In this document: positions 18,579 to 27,718 of the stretch, in pieces
How positions within the stretch are numbered: position 1 is the stretch's first letter
Layout: each line of letters opens with the position of its first letter
Assembly: GCA_026913215.1 (NCBI GenBank)
Contig: JAPTYK010000001.1
Location: 1,054,001-1,118,000 of the forward strand
Length of the DNA: 64,000 nt
From: Streptomyces diastatochromogenes
Lineage (GTDB): Bacteria > Actinomycetota > Actinomycetes > Streptomycetales > Streptomycetaceae
Direction: 5' to 3'
Made by a program: the position numbers and the translations under genes
Notes under the pieces: model-generated
What the model saw: the letters and a program-made list of their open reading frames with translations, nothing else
What the model was told of the DNA's origin: nothing
Databases searched by the model: none

Positions 18579-19379
18579 ATGACGCGCATTACGGCGATCA
18601 TACGGAGGCGTCCGTTACTCTCCCGAATGCTCGCTCCCGTGCCCCGGCCGCCGGGCTCCCTCGCCGTCCGCTGCTCCCGGGCCCTGCTCTCCCCCCGTTC
18701 GCGGCTCTCGCTGCTCGCTCTGCTGCTGCTCACGGCGGCCACCCTCGTGGTGCTGTACGAGCCGCAGCGGATGCTCTCCTCGGGCTGGCCGCCGCACACG
18801 AGCGGCGCCGGGGCGGTGCTGCTGTTCGCGCTCGCGTACGGGGCGTGCGCGGCGGCGTTCGTCCCCGGCCGGTGCTCAATCTGGCGGCGGGCGCGCTCTT
18901 CGGTTCGGCGGCGGGTCTGACGGGGCGCTCGCGGGGACGGTCCTGGGGGCGGGGATCGCGTTCACCCTCGGCCGGTTCCTGGGGCAGGACGCGCTGCGGC
19001 CGCTGGTGCGGGGCCGCTGGCTGACGGCGGCGGACGGGCAGCTGAGCCGGCACGGTTTCCGTTCGATGCTGGCGATCCGGCTGTTCCCGGGGTGCCGTTC
19101 GCGGCCGCCAACTACTGCGCGGCGGTCTCCCGGATGGGGTACGTGCCGTTCCTCCTGGCGACGGCGCTGGGTTCGCTGCCGAACACGGCGGCGTACGTGG
19201 TGGCGGGCGCCCAGGCCGGTTCGCCGGGCTCGCCCGCGTTCCTGTTCTCCACGGGGTTCATCGTCCTGTCGGGCCTCGGCGGGGCGGTGGTGGCCTGGCG
19301 CAAGCGGCACCGTCTGCGGGCCGCCGCACCGGCTCCGGCCCCGGAGCCCGAGGCGGTGCGGGAGCCGGCCCTCCCGTAG
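18579..19379 (+). CDS. TVP38/TMEM64 (SNARE-associated/DedA superfamily) membrane protein (frame breaks)
   Basis: About 266 residues, five or six hydrophobic segments. The core reads across three frames: AGALFGSAAGLTGAL, then GRFLGQDALRPLV, then SMLAIRLFPGVPFAAANY, which matches the conserved R-x-x-P loop of VTT-domain proteins, and YVPFLLATALGSLPNTAAYV. Breaks lie near 18,875, 18,925 and 19,090. The start is uncertain: ATG 18579 is used here, and ATG 18627 would trim an Arg-rich leader. VTT proteins are membrane lipid scramblases or carriers in other organisms. Confidence 0.75.
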
Positions 19380-19472
19380 GACCACGGGCTCGCCACGGGC
19401 CCGTCATCTTGGGCATGTACGCTGCGCACGACCTTCTGACCGCACACGTACAAACGGGACGGCCCTAGCCCC

Positions 19473-20347
19473 ATGAGTTGGTTCGAATCGTTCATCCTCG
19501 GACTCGTCCAGGGGCTGACGGAGTTCCTTCCCATCTCCTCCAGCGCGCACCTCCGTCTCACCGCGGCCTTCGCCGGCTGGCAGGACCCGGGTGCGGCCTT
19601 CACCGCGATCACGCAGATCGGCACGGAGACCGCGGTCCTGATCTACTTCCGCAAGGACATCGTCCGGATCGTCTCCGCCTGGTTCCGCTCGCTGACGAAC
19701 AAGGCGATGCGCTCCGACCACGACGCCCAGATGGGCTGGCTGGTGATCGTCGGCTCGATCCCGATCGGCGTCCTGGGCGTCACGCTCAAGGACCAGATCG
19801 AGGGCCCGTTCCGTGATCTGCGGCTCACCGCAGCCACGCTGATCGTCATGGGCGTCGTCCTCGGCATCGCCGACCGGCTCGCCGCCCGCGACGAGGCCGG
19901 CGGCGGCACCGGGCCGCGCGCGAGCGCAAGACGCTCAAGGACCTCGGCGTGCGGGACGGCCTGATCTACGGCGTCTGCCAGGCGATGGCGCTCGTCCCCG
20001 GCGTCTCCCGGTCGGGCGCGACCATCTCCGGCGGTCTCCTCATGGGCTACACCCGCGAGGCCGCCGCCCGGTACTCCTTCCTGCTCGCCATTCCGGCGGT
20101 GCTCGCCTCCGGCGGCATGGAGCTGAAGGACGCGGCCTCGGACGGCGGCGTCTCCTGGGGCCCGACGATCTTCGCCACGCTCGTCGCCTTCGCCGTGGGC
20201 TACGCGGTGATCGCCTGGTTCATGCGCTTCATTACCACCAAGAGCTTCATGCCGTTCGTGATCTACCGCATCCTGCTCGGCATCCTGCTCATCGCGCTGG
20301 TCTCGGCGGGTGTGCTGAGCCCGCACGCGGGCGAGTCCGCCGGCTGA
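19473..20347 (+). CDS. uppP: Undecaprenyl-diphosphatase UppP/BacA (one frame break)
   Basis: About 291 residues, eight membrane helices. It dephosphorylates undecaprenyl pyrophosphate to recycle the cell-wall lipid carrier. The catalytic glutamate block [15 protein letters not shown] is at residues ~14-28 and the second motif [13 protein letters not shown] near residue 180. Between them the frame shifts once near 19,920 (after DEAGGGTGP, continuing [16 protein letters not shown]). Start ATG 19473. A perfect 22-bp hairpin lies just past the stop. Its activity is directly relevant to the polyprenyl-phosphate-using glycan genes at 40-48 kb and the DedA-type proteins. Confidence 0.92.
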
Positions 20348-20358
20348 CGAGACGAGGC

Positions 20359-20404
20359 ACGTGGAAGGGCCCGCACGGTCGTGACCGTGCGGGCCCTTCC
20401 ACGT
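20359..20404. terminator. Perfect 22-bp hairpin terminator after uppP
   Basis: Bases 20359-20380 are the exact reverse complement of 20383-20404, starting 12 bases after the uppP stop. It is one of the strongest hairpins in the window and can act in both directions. Confidence 0.9.
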
Positions 20405-20535
20405 CAAAGGCGGCGGCCGGACCGGCCGGGTGGTCGTCCGGCTCCGGGGTCACGGCCGCATCCGCGCGCACCCGCCGAGGCGAAGAAACGGCACAGGGCG
20501 TGTACGCCAAGGCGATCGGCGAAACGGATCAGCGC

Positions 20536-22044
20536 ATGAACACTCCCAGCCCCGCCGGAGGATCCCGCTGTCTGGTCACCGGCGCGACCGGCTACATCGG
20601 GGGCCGTCTGGTGCCGGAGCTCCTCGACGGCGGTCACCGCGTGCGCTGCCTCGCCCGGAACCCGGACAAGCTCCGTGACTTCCCCTGGGCGGACCGGGTG
20701 GAGGCGGTACGCGGTGACGTCACCGACGCCGCGAGCCTGCGCGGGGCGCTCGACGGCGTCGACGTCGCCTACTACCTCGTCCACTCCATGAGCTCGACGG
20801 CGGACTTCGAGGACGAGGACCGCCGGGCCGCCCGTGTCTTCGCCGCGGAGGCCCGTTCCGCCGGTGTGCGACGGATCGTCTACCTGGGCGGCCTCACCCC
20901 GCGCGGAGTGCCGGAGGACGAGCTCTCGCCGCACCTGCGCTCCCGCACCGAAGTGGGCCGCGTCCTCCTCGGCTCGGGCGTCCCCACCACCGTGCTGCGG
21001 GCCGCCGTCGTCATCGGTTCCGGATCGGCCTCCTTCGAGATGCTGCGGTACCTGACGGAACGGCTGCCCGTCATGGTCACGCCCAGCTGGGTCGGCAACA
21101 GGGTCCAGCCCATCGCCGTGCGCGACGTGCTGCGCTATCTGGTGGGGAGCGCCGGCATGCCCGCCGACGTCAACCGGACCTTCGACATCGGCGGACCCGA
21201 CGTGCTCAGCTACCGGGAGATGATGGTGCGGTACGCCGAGGTCGCCGGTCTCCCCAAGCGCCTCATCGTGCCCGTGCCCGTCCTCACCCGCGGCTGTCGA
21301 GCCACTGGATCGGTCTCGTCACACCGGTGCCGGCCTCCCTGGCCAAGCCCCTCACCGAGTCGCTCCGGCACGAGGTGGTGTGCGACGAGCACGACATCGC
21401 CCGGTACGTCCCCGACGGACCCGGGTGGCCCGTCCCCTTCGGGGAGTCCTCCGTCTCGCCCTCCGCCGGGTGCAGGACGCGCAGGTCACGACCCGCTGGT
21501 CCTCCGCCTCGCCGCCCGGCGCGCCGAGCGACCCGCTGCCGACCGACCCGGACTGGGCGGGCGGCAGCCTCCACGGACGAACGGTCGCGCGCCGTCGACG
21601 CGTGCCCGGACGCGCTGTGGAGGGTCGTCGAAGGCGTGGGAGGGAGAACGGCTGGTACTCCTTCCCGCTGGCCTGGGCCGTCCGGGGCTGGGCCGACCGG
21701 CTCGTCGGCGGAGTGGGGCTGCGGCGCGGCCGCAGGGACGCGACGCGCCTCCGGGTCGGCGACGCCCTGGACTTCTGGCGGGTGGAGGAGATCGACCGCG
21801 GACGGCTGCTCCGTCTCCGGGCCGAGATGCGCCTGCCCGGCCTCGCCTGGCTGGAGATGATCGTCGAACGGGACGAGGCGGGCCGTACCCGCTACCGGCA
21901 GCGGGCGCTCTTCCATCCGAAGGGCCTCGCGGGCCAGGCGTACTGGTGGAGCGTCTCCCGTTCCACGCCGTGGTCTTCGGCGGCATGGCCCGGAACATCG
22001 CCCGGACCGCCGAGAAGGAGGGCGGGCGGCGGGACGGGCCGTGA
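20536..22044 (+). CDS. SDR/NAD(P)-binding protein with C-terminal DUF2867 (several frame breaks)
   Basis: About 502 residues. The N-terminal NAD(P)-binding domain has GATGYIGGRLVPELL at ~16-30, then VDVAYYLVHSM and VYLGGLTPRG. The C-terminal DUF2867 domain is spread over several frames: RAVDACPDALWRVVEG, NGWYSFPLAWAVRG, DALDFWRVEEIDRGRLLRLR and FGGMARNIA. Breaks fall near 21,295, 21,470, 21,560-21,640 and 21,950. This fusion is common in actinobacteria and often accompanies photolyase genes, as here. Its substrate is not known. I start at ATG 20536 because the upstream TTG/ATG options add unrelated residues. Confidence 0.8.
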   Translation: MNTPSPAGGSRCLVTGATGYIGGRLVPELLDGGHRVRCLARNPDKLRDFPWADRVEAVRGDVTDAASLRGALDGVDVAYYLVHSMSSTADFEDEDRRAARVFAAEARSAGVRRIVYLGGLTPRGVPEDELSPHLRSRTEVGRVLLGSGVPTTVLRAAVVIGSGSASFEMLRYLTERLPVMVTPSWVGNRVQPIAVRDVLRYLVGSAGMPADVNRTFDIGGPDVLSYREMMVRYAEVAGLPKRLIVPVPVLTRGCRATGSVSSHRCRPPWPSPSPSRSGTRWCATSTTSPGTSPTDPGGPSPSGSPPSRPPPGAGRAGHDPLVLRLAARRAERPAADRPGLGGRQPPRTNGRAPSTRARTRCGGSSKAWEGERLVLLPAGLGRPGLGRPARRRSGAAARPQGRDAPPGRRRPGLLAGGGDRPRTAAPSPGRDAPARPRLAGDDRRTGRGGPYPLPAAGALPSEGPRGPGVLVERLPFHAVVFGGMARNIARTAEKEGGRRDGP

Positions 22045-22105
22045 CCGTCTTCGCGCGCGTCCGCCGGGTGCCGCGGAAGGACCGCTCCACGGGGACGTAC
22101 CGCCG

Positions 22106-22997
22106 TCACCGGTCCCGACCCGAGGCGCTCGTGGCCGTCCGGGCGGGCGGCCGGGGCATCACCCAGCGGATCAGGGCGGTGACGACGAGGCCGCCCCGCC
22201 GTGCGAAGGGCAGGAGCAGCCGGACGCCCACCGGCAGGGCGAGGAAGTCCCTGGCCCAGGAGGGCAGGAGGTCCACCGCGGCGGCCGCGAGGAGGGCGTA
22301 GGGGACGCGCGCGGGCCACGGCAGCGGCGGCGCGGCCAGCAGGTAGTGGGCCGTGGCCGCGGACTCCTCCGTGGCCGCCAGCTCGGGGCGCCGCCCGTCC
22401 AGCGCCTCGGCGAGGGCGGCCTCGGTCACGGGCGGCCCGGGGACGCCCAGCCGGCGGGCGACCGAGGCCATGTCCTCGACGTAGGCGTCCCGCCGGGCCG
22501 CCGTGAGCGGGGCCCGGCCGTACTCCTGGTACGCCCGCAGGAAGCAGGAGGTCTCGGCGAGGTGCACCCAGGCGAGCAGGGCCGGGTCCGAGGCCCGGTA
22601 GGGCACCCGCCGGACGTCGTGCCGGTGACCCGGGCGTGCGCCCGCGCACCCGCGCGACCGCCCGCTCGGCGTCCTCCGCCGGTCCGAACGTCGTCTCCGC
22701 CAGGAAGGTGCTGGTGCGCTGGAGGCGCCCCCAGGGGTCGCCCCGGAACCCGGAGTGCGCCCATACGGCGGCCATGGCGACCGGATGGAGGGACTGCAGG
22801 AGGAGCGCCGCGAGCCCTCCGACGTACATCGAGGCGTCGGCGTGCACGGTCCGGATCGGCCGGTCCGGAGCGAACCAGCGCAGGCCCGGCGCGCCGTGGA
22901 TCCGGGCACGCTTCCGATGGGCCGTGGGTCCGGCCACTCGCAGCAGCAGCGCTTCCCCGGCCCTTCCACGCAGCCTGTCGATCAGCATCAGGGACAC
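22106..22997 (-). CDS. MpaB-type oxygenase (DUF2236) (one frame break)
   Basis: About 297 residues. Family blocks are visible: the DASMYVGGLAALLLQSLHPV helix with a conserved histidine (LHP), DPWGRLQRTSTFLAETTFG, ALLAWVHLAETSCFLRAYQE with the second histidine, and the hydrophobic end PYALLAAAAVDLLP. MpaB relatives are heme-dependent oxygenases acting on prenyl or polymer carbon-carbon bonds; the histidines fit heme binding. The frame breaks near 22,630. I chose GTG 22997 because GAGAGG sits eight bases upstream; GTG 23018 is in frame. It is divergent from the photolyase gene. Confidence 0.8.
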
Positions 22998-23210
22998 GGG
23001 AACCGCCTCTCGCTTCACCTACCCGCCGCGCGGCACGCCCATGCGGCACGGCCCCGCCCGGGACGCGGGGCCGCCGGCACCCTCCGGCCCGGGAAGGCGG
23101 CCGCCCCGGGCGCATCCGGCACGCGGGGCGGCGCGGAACCCCGAGGTGGGAATGGCACATCGATACGCCGGCGGCGCACTCGCGACCGGCGGCCGAACAG
23201 GGAGGACGCG

Positions 23211-24580
23211 ATGACCGTCGCCGTCGTTCTGTACACCTCCGACCTCCGGGTGCACGATCACCCGCCGCTGAGGGCCGCGCTCGACGGGGCCCAGGAGGTG
23301 GTGCCGCTGTTCGTGCGGGATCCGGCCGTGGACCGGGCGGGCTTCGCGGCCGCCAACCGGCTGGCCTTCCTCGCGGACTGTCTGGTGGACCTCGACCGGG
23401 CGCTCGGGGAGCGGGGCGGCCGGCTCGTGGTGCGGACGGGCGACACGGTCTCCGAGGTGAGGGCGCTGGTGCGGCAGACCGAGGCCGACGAGGTCCACCT
23501 GGCGGGCGGTGCGACGGCCTTCGCCCGGTCGCGGGAGGAGCGCCTGCGCGAGGCGCTGGAGGAGGACGGCTGCCGGCTGTACGTCCACGACGGCGTGGTG
23601 GACGTCGTGCCGCCCGGTGACGTCACCCCGCAGGGATCGGACCACTTCGCGGTCTTCACCCCGTACTACCGGCGCTGGGCGGGCGAACCCCTGCGCGCGC
23701 CGCTGCCCGCCCCGAGGGAGGTGCGCGTGCCGGCGGGGTGCGGTCGGAGCGGATGCCCCGGCGCTCCGGGATCGCCGGGGTGTCGCCGGGACTCGCCGCG
23801 GGAGGGAGAGCGAGGGGCGCAAGCGGCTCGCCTCCTGGCTGACGGCGCACGGCGACGCGTACGAGCAGCGCCACGACGACCTGGCGGGGGACGCCACGTC
23901 GCGGCTCTCGCCGTACCTCCACTTCGGGGCCGTCTCCGCCCTGGAGGCCGTGCAGCGGGCCAGGAAGCGCGGCGGTGCCGGGGCCGAGGCCTTCGTGCGC
24001 CAGCTGTGCTGGCGCGACTTCCACCGCCAGGTGCTCGCCGCCCGGCCCGGGGCGGCGGGCGCGGACTACCGTCCTCGTCACGACCGCTGGCGCCGGGGGC
24101 CGGGGCCGAGGCGGACCTGGCGGCGTGGCGCGAGGGGCGGACCGGCTATCCCGTGGTCGACGCCGCGATGCGGCAGCTCGCCCACGAGGGCTGGATGCAC
24201 AACCGGGGCCGGCTGCTCGCCGCGTCCTTCCTCACCAAGACGCTGTACATCGACTGGCGGGAGGGCGCCCGCCACTTCCTCGATCTGCTGGTGGACGGCG
24301 ACGTGGCGAACAACCAGCTCAACTGGCAGTGGGTGGCCGGCACGGGGACGGACACCCGCCCCAACCGGGTCCTCAACCCCGTGCTCCAGGGCAAGCGGTA
24401 CGACCCGGACGGCGTCTACGTCCGGCGCTGGGTGCCGGAGCTCGCCGGCCTCGGCGCGCCGATCGTCCACGAGCCCTGGCGCCTCTCCGGCCTCGACCGG
24501 GCCGCCTACGACTACCCGGACCCGCTGATCGGGCTCTCCGAGGGCTGGAACGTTTCCGCCGGGGCCGGGGGACCTCCTGA
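23211..24580 (+). CDS. phr: Deoxyribodipyrimidine photolyase (cryptochrome/photolyase family) (frame breaks)
   Basis: About 456 residues. The N-terminal alpha/beta domain (VVLYTSDLRVHDHPPL, residues ~5-20) binds the antenna cofactor. The C-terminal FAD domain shows SRLSPYLHFGAVSA, LCWRDFHRQVL, WMHNRGRLLAASFLTK, LVDGDVANNQLNWQW and TDTRPNRVLNP, all standard for class I CPD photolyases, including the FAD-contacting asparagines and tryptophans. Breaks occur near 23,745-23,800, 24,085-24,110 and 24,550; the last gives the tail LERFRRGRGTS. The enzyme repairs UV dimers with blue light. It lies next to a LitS/LitR-like regulator pair, which suggests light-induced expression. Confidence 0.9.
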
Positions 24581-24611
24581 GCGGAGCCGTGTCTCCGGGC
24601 GCGGGCGGGGT

Positions 24612-24654
24612 TCGATGCGCACCGCCCGCGTTTCGATGCGGAAACGATGCGAGT
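24612..24654. promoter_or_regulatory. Phased CGATGCG repeats upstream of the ECF sigma gene
   Basis: CGATGCG occurs at 24613, 24634 and 24645, spaced 21 and 11 bp, on the same strand and about 130-170 bp before the sigma factor. The 12-mer AAACGATGCGAG here (24642-24653) recurs upstream of the LitR-like gene (26495-26506). B12-dependent CarH/LitR regulators bind tandem 11-bp direct repeats, so this is a strong candidate operator. Confidence 0.6.
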
Positions 24655-24783
24655 TGAGGGGCGGGGGCTCTCGCCGGAACGTGAGGACACGGAATCGACG
24701 AGGTTCCGCCGTACCGCCGCTCCGGGACCGGCGGTCGCGCGCCCCGGTGGTCACCCGCGCCGCCGCCCGGAGGAGGAACCGTC

Positions 24784-25402
24784 ATGACCGCGCACCGGAC
24801 GACCGGCCGCCCCGACGCCTCGGCGGAGCCCACGCCCGCCGCGCGAGGCGCGACACGGCGGCCGAGGACGACCGGATCGCCCGAGGGCTGGTCCAGGGGA
24901 CGAGCGGTGCCTGGACGCCGCGTACCGGCGCTGGGGACGGCTCGTGCACACGCTCGCGGCCCGTGCCCTGGGCGACCCCGCGAGGCGGAGGACGTCACCC
25001 AGCAGGTGTTCGTCGCCGCCTGGCGGGGCCGCGCGAACTTCCGTCCCGACCGGGGACCCTGCCGGCCTGGCTCACCGGCATCACCCGCCGGAAGATCGCC
25101 GACGCGCTGACCGCCCGCACCCGGCGCGCCGAACTCACCGCGGCCCTCGGCGCCGCCCTGGAGCAGACCGGCGGCTCCCCGAGGGCCCCGAGCGGATCGT
25201 CGACCGGCTCGTGGTCACCGAGGAACTGGCCAGGCTCACCCGCGTCCAGCGCGACGTCCTGGAGCTCGCCTACTTCGCCGACCTGACCCAGACGCAGATC
25301 GCCGACCGCACCGGCATGCCGCTCGGCACGGTCAAGAGCCACGCCCGCCGGGGCCTCCAGCGGATGCGCCACCGTCTCGACCTCGCCGCGGCCGGCGGGT
25401 GA
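24784..25402 (+). CDS. ECF-family RNA polymerase sigma factor, LitS-like (several frame breaks)
   Basis: About 206 residues. Region 2 is read as LVHTLAARALGD and EDVTQQVFVAAWRGR. Region 4 is read as RVQRDVLELAYFADLTQTQI then GMPLGTVKSHARRGLQRMR, a normal ECF helix-turn-helix. The N-terminal half crosses frames near 24,850, 24,900, 24,980, 25,055 and 25,180. A good ribosome site (AGGAGG) precedes ATG 24784. Position beside a MerR/B12-type regulator and a photolyase matches the litS-litR arrangement known from Streptomyces coelicolor, where LitS drives light-induced genes; I do not assign the symbol outright. It converges on the LitR-like gene. Confidence 0.82.
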
Positions 25403-25452
25403 GCGGGCCGGGACGACGGTGAGGGAGGACCCGCCCCGCTCCTGAGGGGGCC

Positions 25453-26461
25453 TCACTCCTTCGCGCCCACGGCCGGTTCCCCGTACAGCCGGGAGATCAC
25501 GCCGATCGCCTCGGACAGTCCGGTGGGACGCACCGTGCCGGGAGCGGGCGGCCGGCCGAGCCAGCCGGGGCCCGCGAGCAGGACCACGGGGTCCTGCGCG
25601 CTCCCGCACCCCGAACGCCGTCCCCGCGACGTGCCGGGCCAGGGCGTGGTTCGCGGTGGACCTCGCCTGGGACCAGAGGGCGACGGCGACGGGCCCCGAA
25701 CGCCGCACCGCCGCGTCGAGGGCCTCCGCGGGCACCGCCGCGCCGAACATCCTGGTCGGCAGGCCCCGCTCGGCCAGTCCCGCCGCGAGCGCCTCCAGGG
25801 GCAGCGAGTGCTCTTCCCGGGGACGCACGCCAGCACGACCGGAGGGACCGGGGCCGCCGTCGCCGGACCGGCCACGGCGGCCCGGCGCAGCGCGGTGGAG
25901 ATGTGCCAGGAGAGCAGGTGCTCCACCTCGACGTAGCGGTCCTCGGACGACTCCCACTTGCGGCCCACGGCGTGCAGCGTCGGGACCATGATCTCCTGCC
26001 ACGCGGTGACCAGGCCGTGTTCGGCCAGCGCCTCCTGGAGCAGCCCTTCCATGGCGGGGCCGTCGAGGCGTACGGCGGCGCGGGCGAGCCCGCGGGCCTC
26101 CTGCCGTACGTCGCCCAGCGGCAGGCCGCTGCCGGGTCCGGGCCGACGGGTCCTCCCGGGGCCACGGGAACGTCGGCGGTGGCGGGGCGTCGGGGGTGGC
26201 GTCGGGAAGGGTCGGCTCCGCCGGGGTCCGTGCCTGCCGGGCGGCCCTCGCCGCCTCGGCGGGCGGGACGCCCGAGGCCGTGAGACGGCACATCTCGTCG
26301 AGCATCGCGATGTCCGCCGGGCTCCACCGCCTGTGCCGTCCGTCCGCGCGCACGGCCGGGCCGATGCCGTACCGCTGGTCCCAGGAACGCACCGTGGTGG
26401 GAGAGACGCCCAGACGCCGCGCCACGGCGCCGGTCGTGATCCCGTGAGCCGTGTCGGACAT
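25453..26461 (-). CDS. MerR-family regulator with B12-binding-like domain, LitR/CarH-type (frame breaks)
   Basis: About 336 residues. The MerR winged helix is at the start (TTGAVARRLGVSPTTVRSWD, residues ~9-28). A helical bundle follows (QEIMVPTLHAVGRKWESSED), leading to RYVEVEHLLSWHI, the place where CarH/LitR proteins have a Trp-x9-Glu-His motif contacting the cobalamin. The cobalamin-binding-like Rossmann domain reads EEHSLPLEALAAGL, MFGAAVPAEAL, VALWSQA. Breaks lie near 26,130, 25,815 and 25,610. Classical members repress in the dark and release DNA in light. Start ATG 26461; phased repeats lie just upstream, suggesting self-regulation. Confidence 0.82.
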
Positions 26462-26473
26462 GGCACCCACCCT

Positions 26474-26506
26474 ACGAGGTCCGGACGCTGCGAAAACGAT
26501 GCGAGG
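26474..26506. promoter_or_regulatory. Three tandem 11-bp repeats upstream of the LitR-like gene
   Basis: Three consecutive 11-mers each begin ACG: ACGAGGTCCGG (26474), ACGCTGCGAAA (26485) and ACGATGCGAGG (26496). The second and third share the CGNTGCG core also found upstream of the sigma gene. They end 13 bp before the LitR-like start codon, in the gap after the flavin reductase gene. Confidence 0.6.
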
Positions 26507-26536
26507 AGAAGAGAAGGTCCGCGCGGGCCGGGGCGC

Positions 26537-27129
26537 TCAGCCCCGGTGGGGCACCCTGGCGATCTCCTCGATGCCGCCCAGGGTGCCCCATTCGTTCTTG
26601 CCGAGCCGGGTCAGCGGGCGCATCAGGGTGATCTCGGGGTGGCCGTCGACCATGACGGACTCGTCGACCGCCGCGTGCAGGACCCGGCCGAAGACGACCG
26701 TCGAGTCGCCGATCCGCAGGGTGCTGTGCAGCTCGCACTCCAGGGCCACCGGGGACTGGGCGACCCGCGGCGGCTTCACCCGCAGGCTCGGCTCCCGCTC
26801 GACGCCGCACGCGTCGAACTCGCTCACGCCGCGCGGGAAGTCCGTCGCCGTGGCGTTGATCCGCTCGAAGAGCCCCTCGGGGGCGAGGTTCACCACGAAC
26901 TCCCCGTCTCCTCCACGTTGCGCAGCGAGTCCTTGCGCCCGACCGAGGTGAACTGCACGACCGGCGGGGCGACCGAGGAGATGGTGAAGAAGGAGTGCGG
27001 GGCGAGGTTGTCCGTCCCGTCGGCCGACACCGTGGAGACCCAGGCGATGGGCCGGGGCACGACGGTGGCGGTGAGCAGCCGGTAGAAGGAGGTGCGGTCG
27101 GTCAGGTCGGGATCGATGTTCACGCGCAT
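26537..27129 (-). CDS. Flavin reductase-like (FMN-binding split-barrel) protein (one frame break)
   Basis: About 197 residues. The N-terminal YRLLTATVVPRPIAWVST and LAPHSFFTISSVAPPVV are the flavin-binding strand and loop of this family. The C-terminal half in the other frame starts GEFVVNLAPEGL and contains VALECELHSTLRIGDSTVVFG. The break is near 26,905. Such proteins reduce FMN/FAD or bind flavin to supply oxygenases. It is upstream of and co-directional with the LitR-like gene (75 bp gap), and divergent from the SnoaL-like gene. A supporting role for light or flavin chemistry is only an inference. Confidence 0.82.
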
Positions 27130-27215
27130 GGCGGCCAGTATGACCGGCGCGCCGACCGTCATCGCACACCCGCACGACCCTTGGCCTCCGGCCTCCGCTG
27201 CCCGACACTGAGCCG

Positions 27216-27662
27216 ATGACGCAGCGCGTGGACCTCGCGACCGTGATGGACCGATTCGCCCTCGACGACCTGGTCACCGGCTACGCGGCGGCCGTGGACG
27301 AGGGCGACTGGAACGCCTACCGGGGGCTGTTCGCCCCGGACGGCAGGGCCGACTACCGGGGCTCGGGCGGGATCGAGGGACCGGCGGCGGAGGTCGCCGC
27401 GTGGCTGGCCGAGACGCTGCCCCTCTTTCCCGTGCGCCAGCACCTCATCGTGAACCGGCGGGTGCGGTTCGCGGAGCCGGGCGGCTACCCGGAGACCGGG
27501 GACCGGGCGGACGTCGCCGCCGACTACGTGAACCCGATGCGGTTCGCCTCCGGCGAGGACTTCGTCTGCGGCGGGCGCTACGCCTTCGCGGCCCGCCGCA
27601 CCGCCGAGGGCTGGCGGCTGACCTCGGTCGTCGTCGACGAACGCTGGCGCCGCCACGGCTGA
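27216..27662 (+). CDS. SnoaL/NTF2-like protein
   Basis: Intact, 148 residues, one alpha+beta barrel domain of the SnoaL-like type. The opening helix ALDDLVTGYAAAVDEGDWNA and FAPDGRADYRG are typical; histidine/asparagine in VRQHLIVNRRVRF lie where these barrels place active-site groups. The last strands end VVVDERWRR. Members include isomerases, dehydratases and hydroxylases as well as many of unknown role. It shares an 86-bp divergent promoter region with the flavin reductase and is followed 56 bp later by the Lnt gene. Confidence 0.82.
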   Translation: MTQRVDLATVMDRFALDDLVTGYAAAVDEGDWNAYRGLFAPDGRADYRGSGGIEGPAAEVAAWLAETLPLFPVRQHLIVNRRVRFAEPGGYPETGDRADVAADYVNPMRFASGEDFVCGGRYAFAARRTAEGWRLTSVVVDERWRRHG

Positions 27663-27718
27663 CCCCGGACGACTCCCCCGCGTCGCGGGAGACTTGAGGC
27701 ACCGACGGGAGGCACGTC

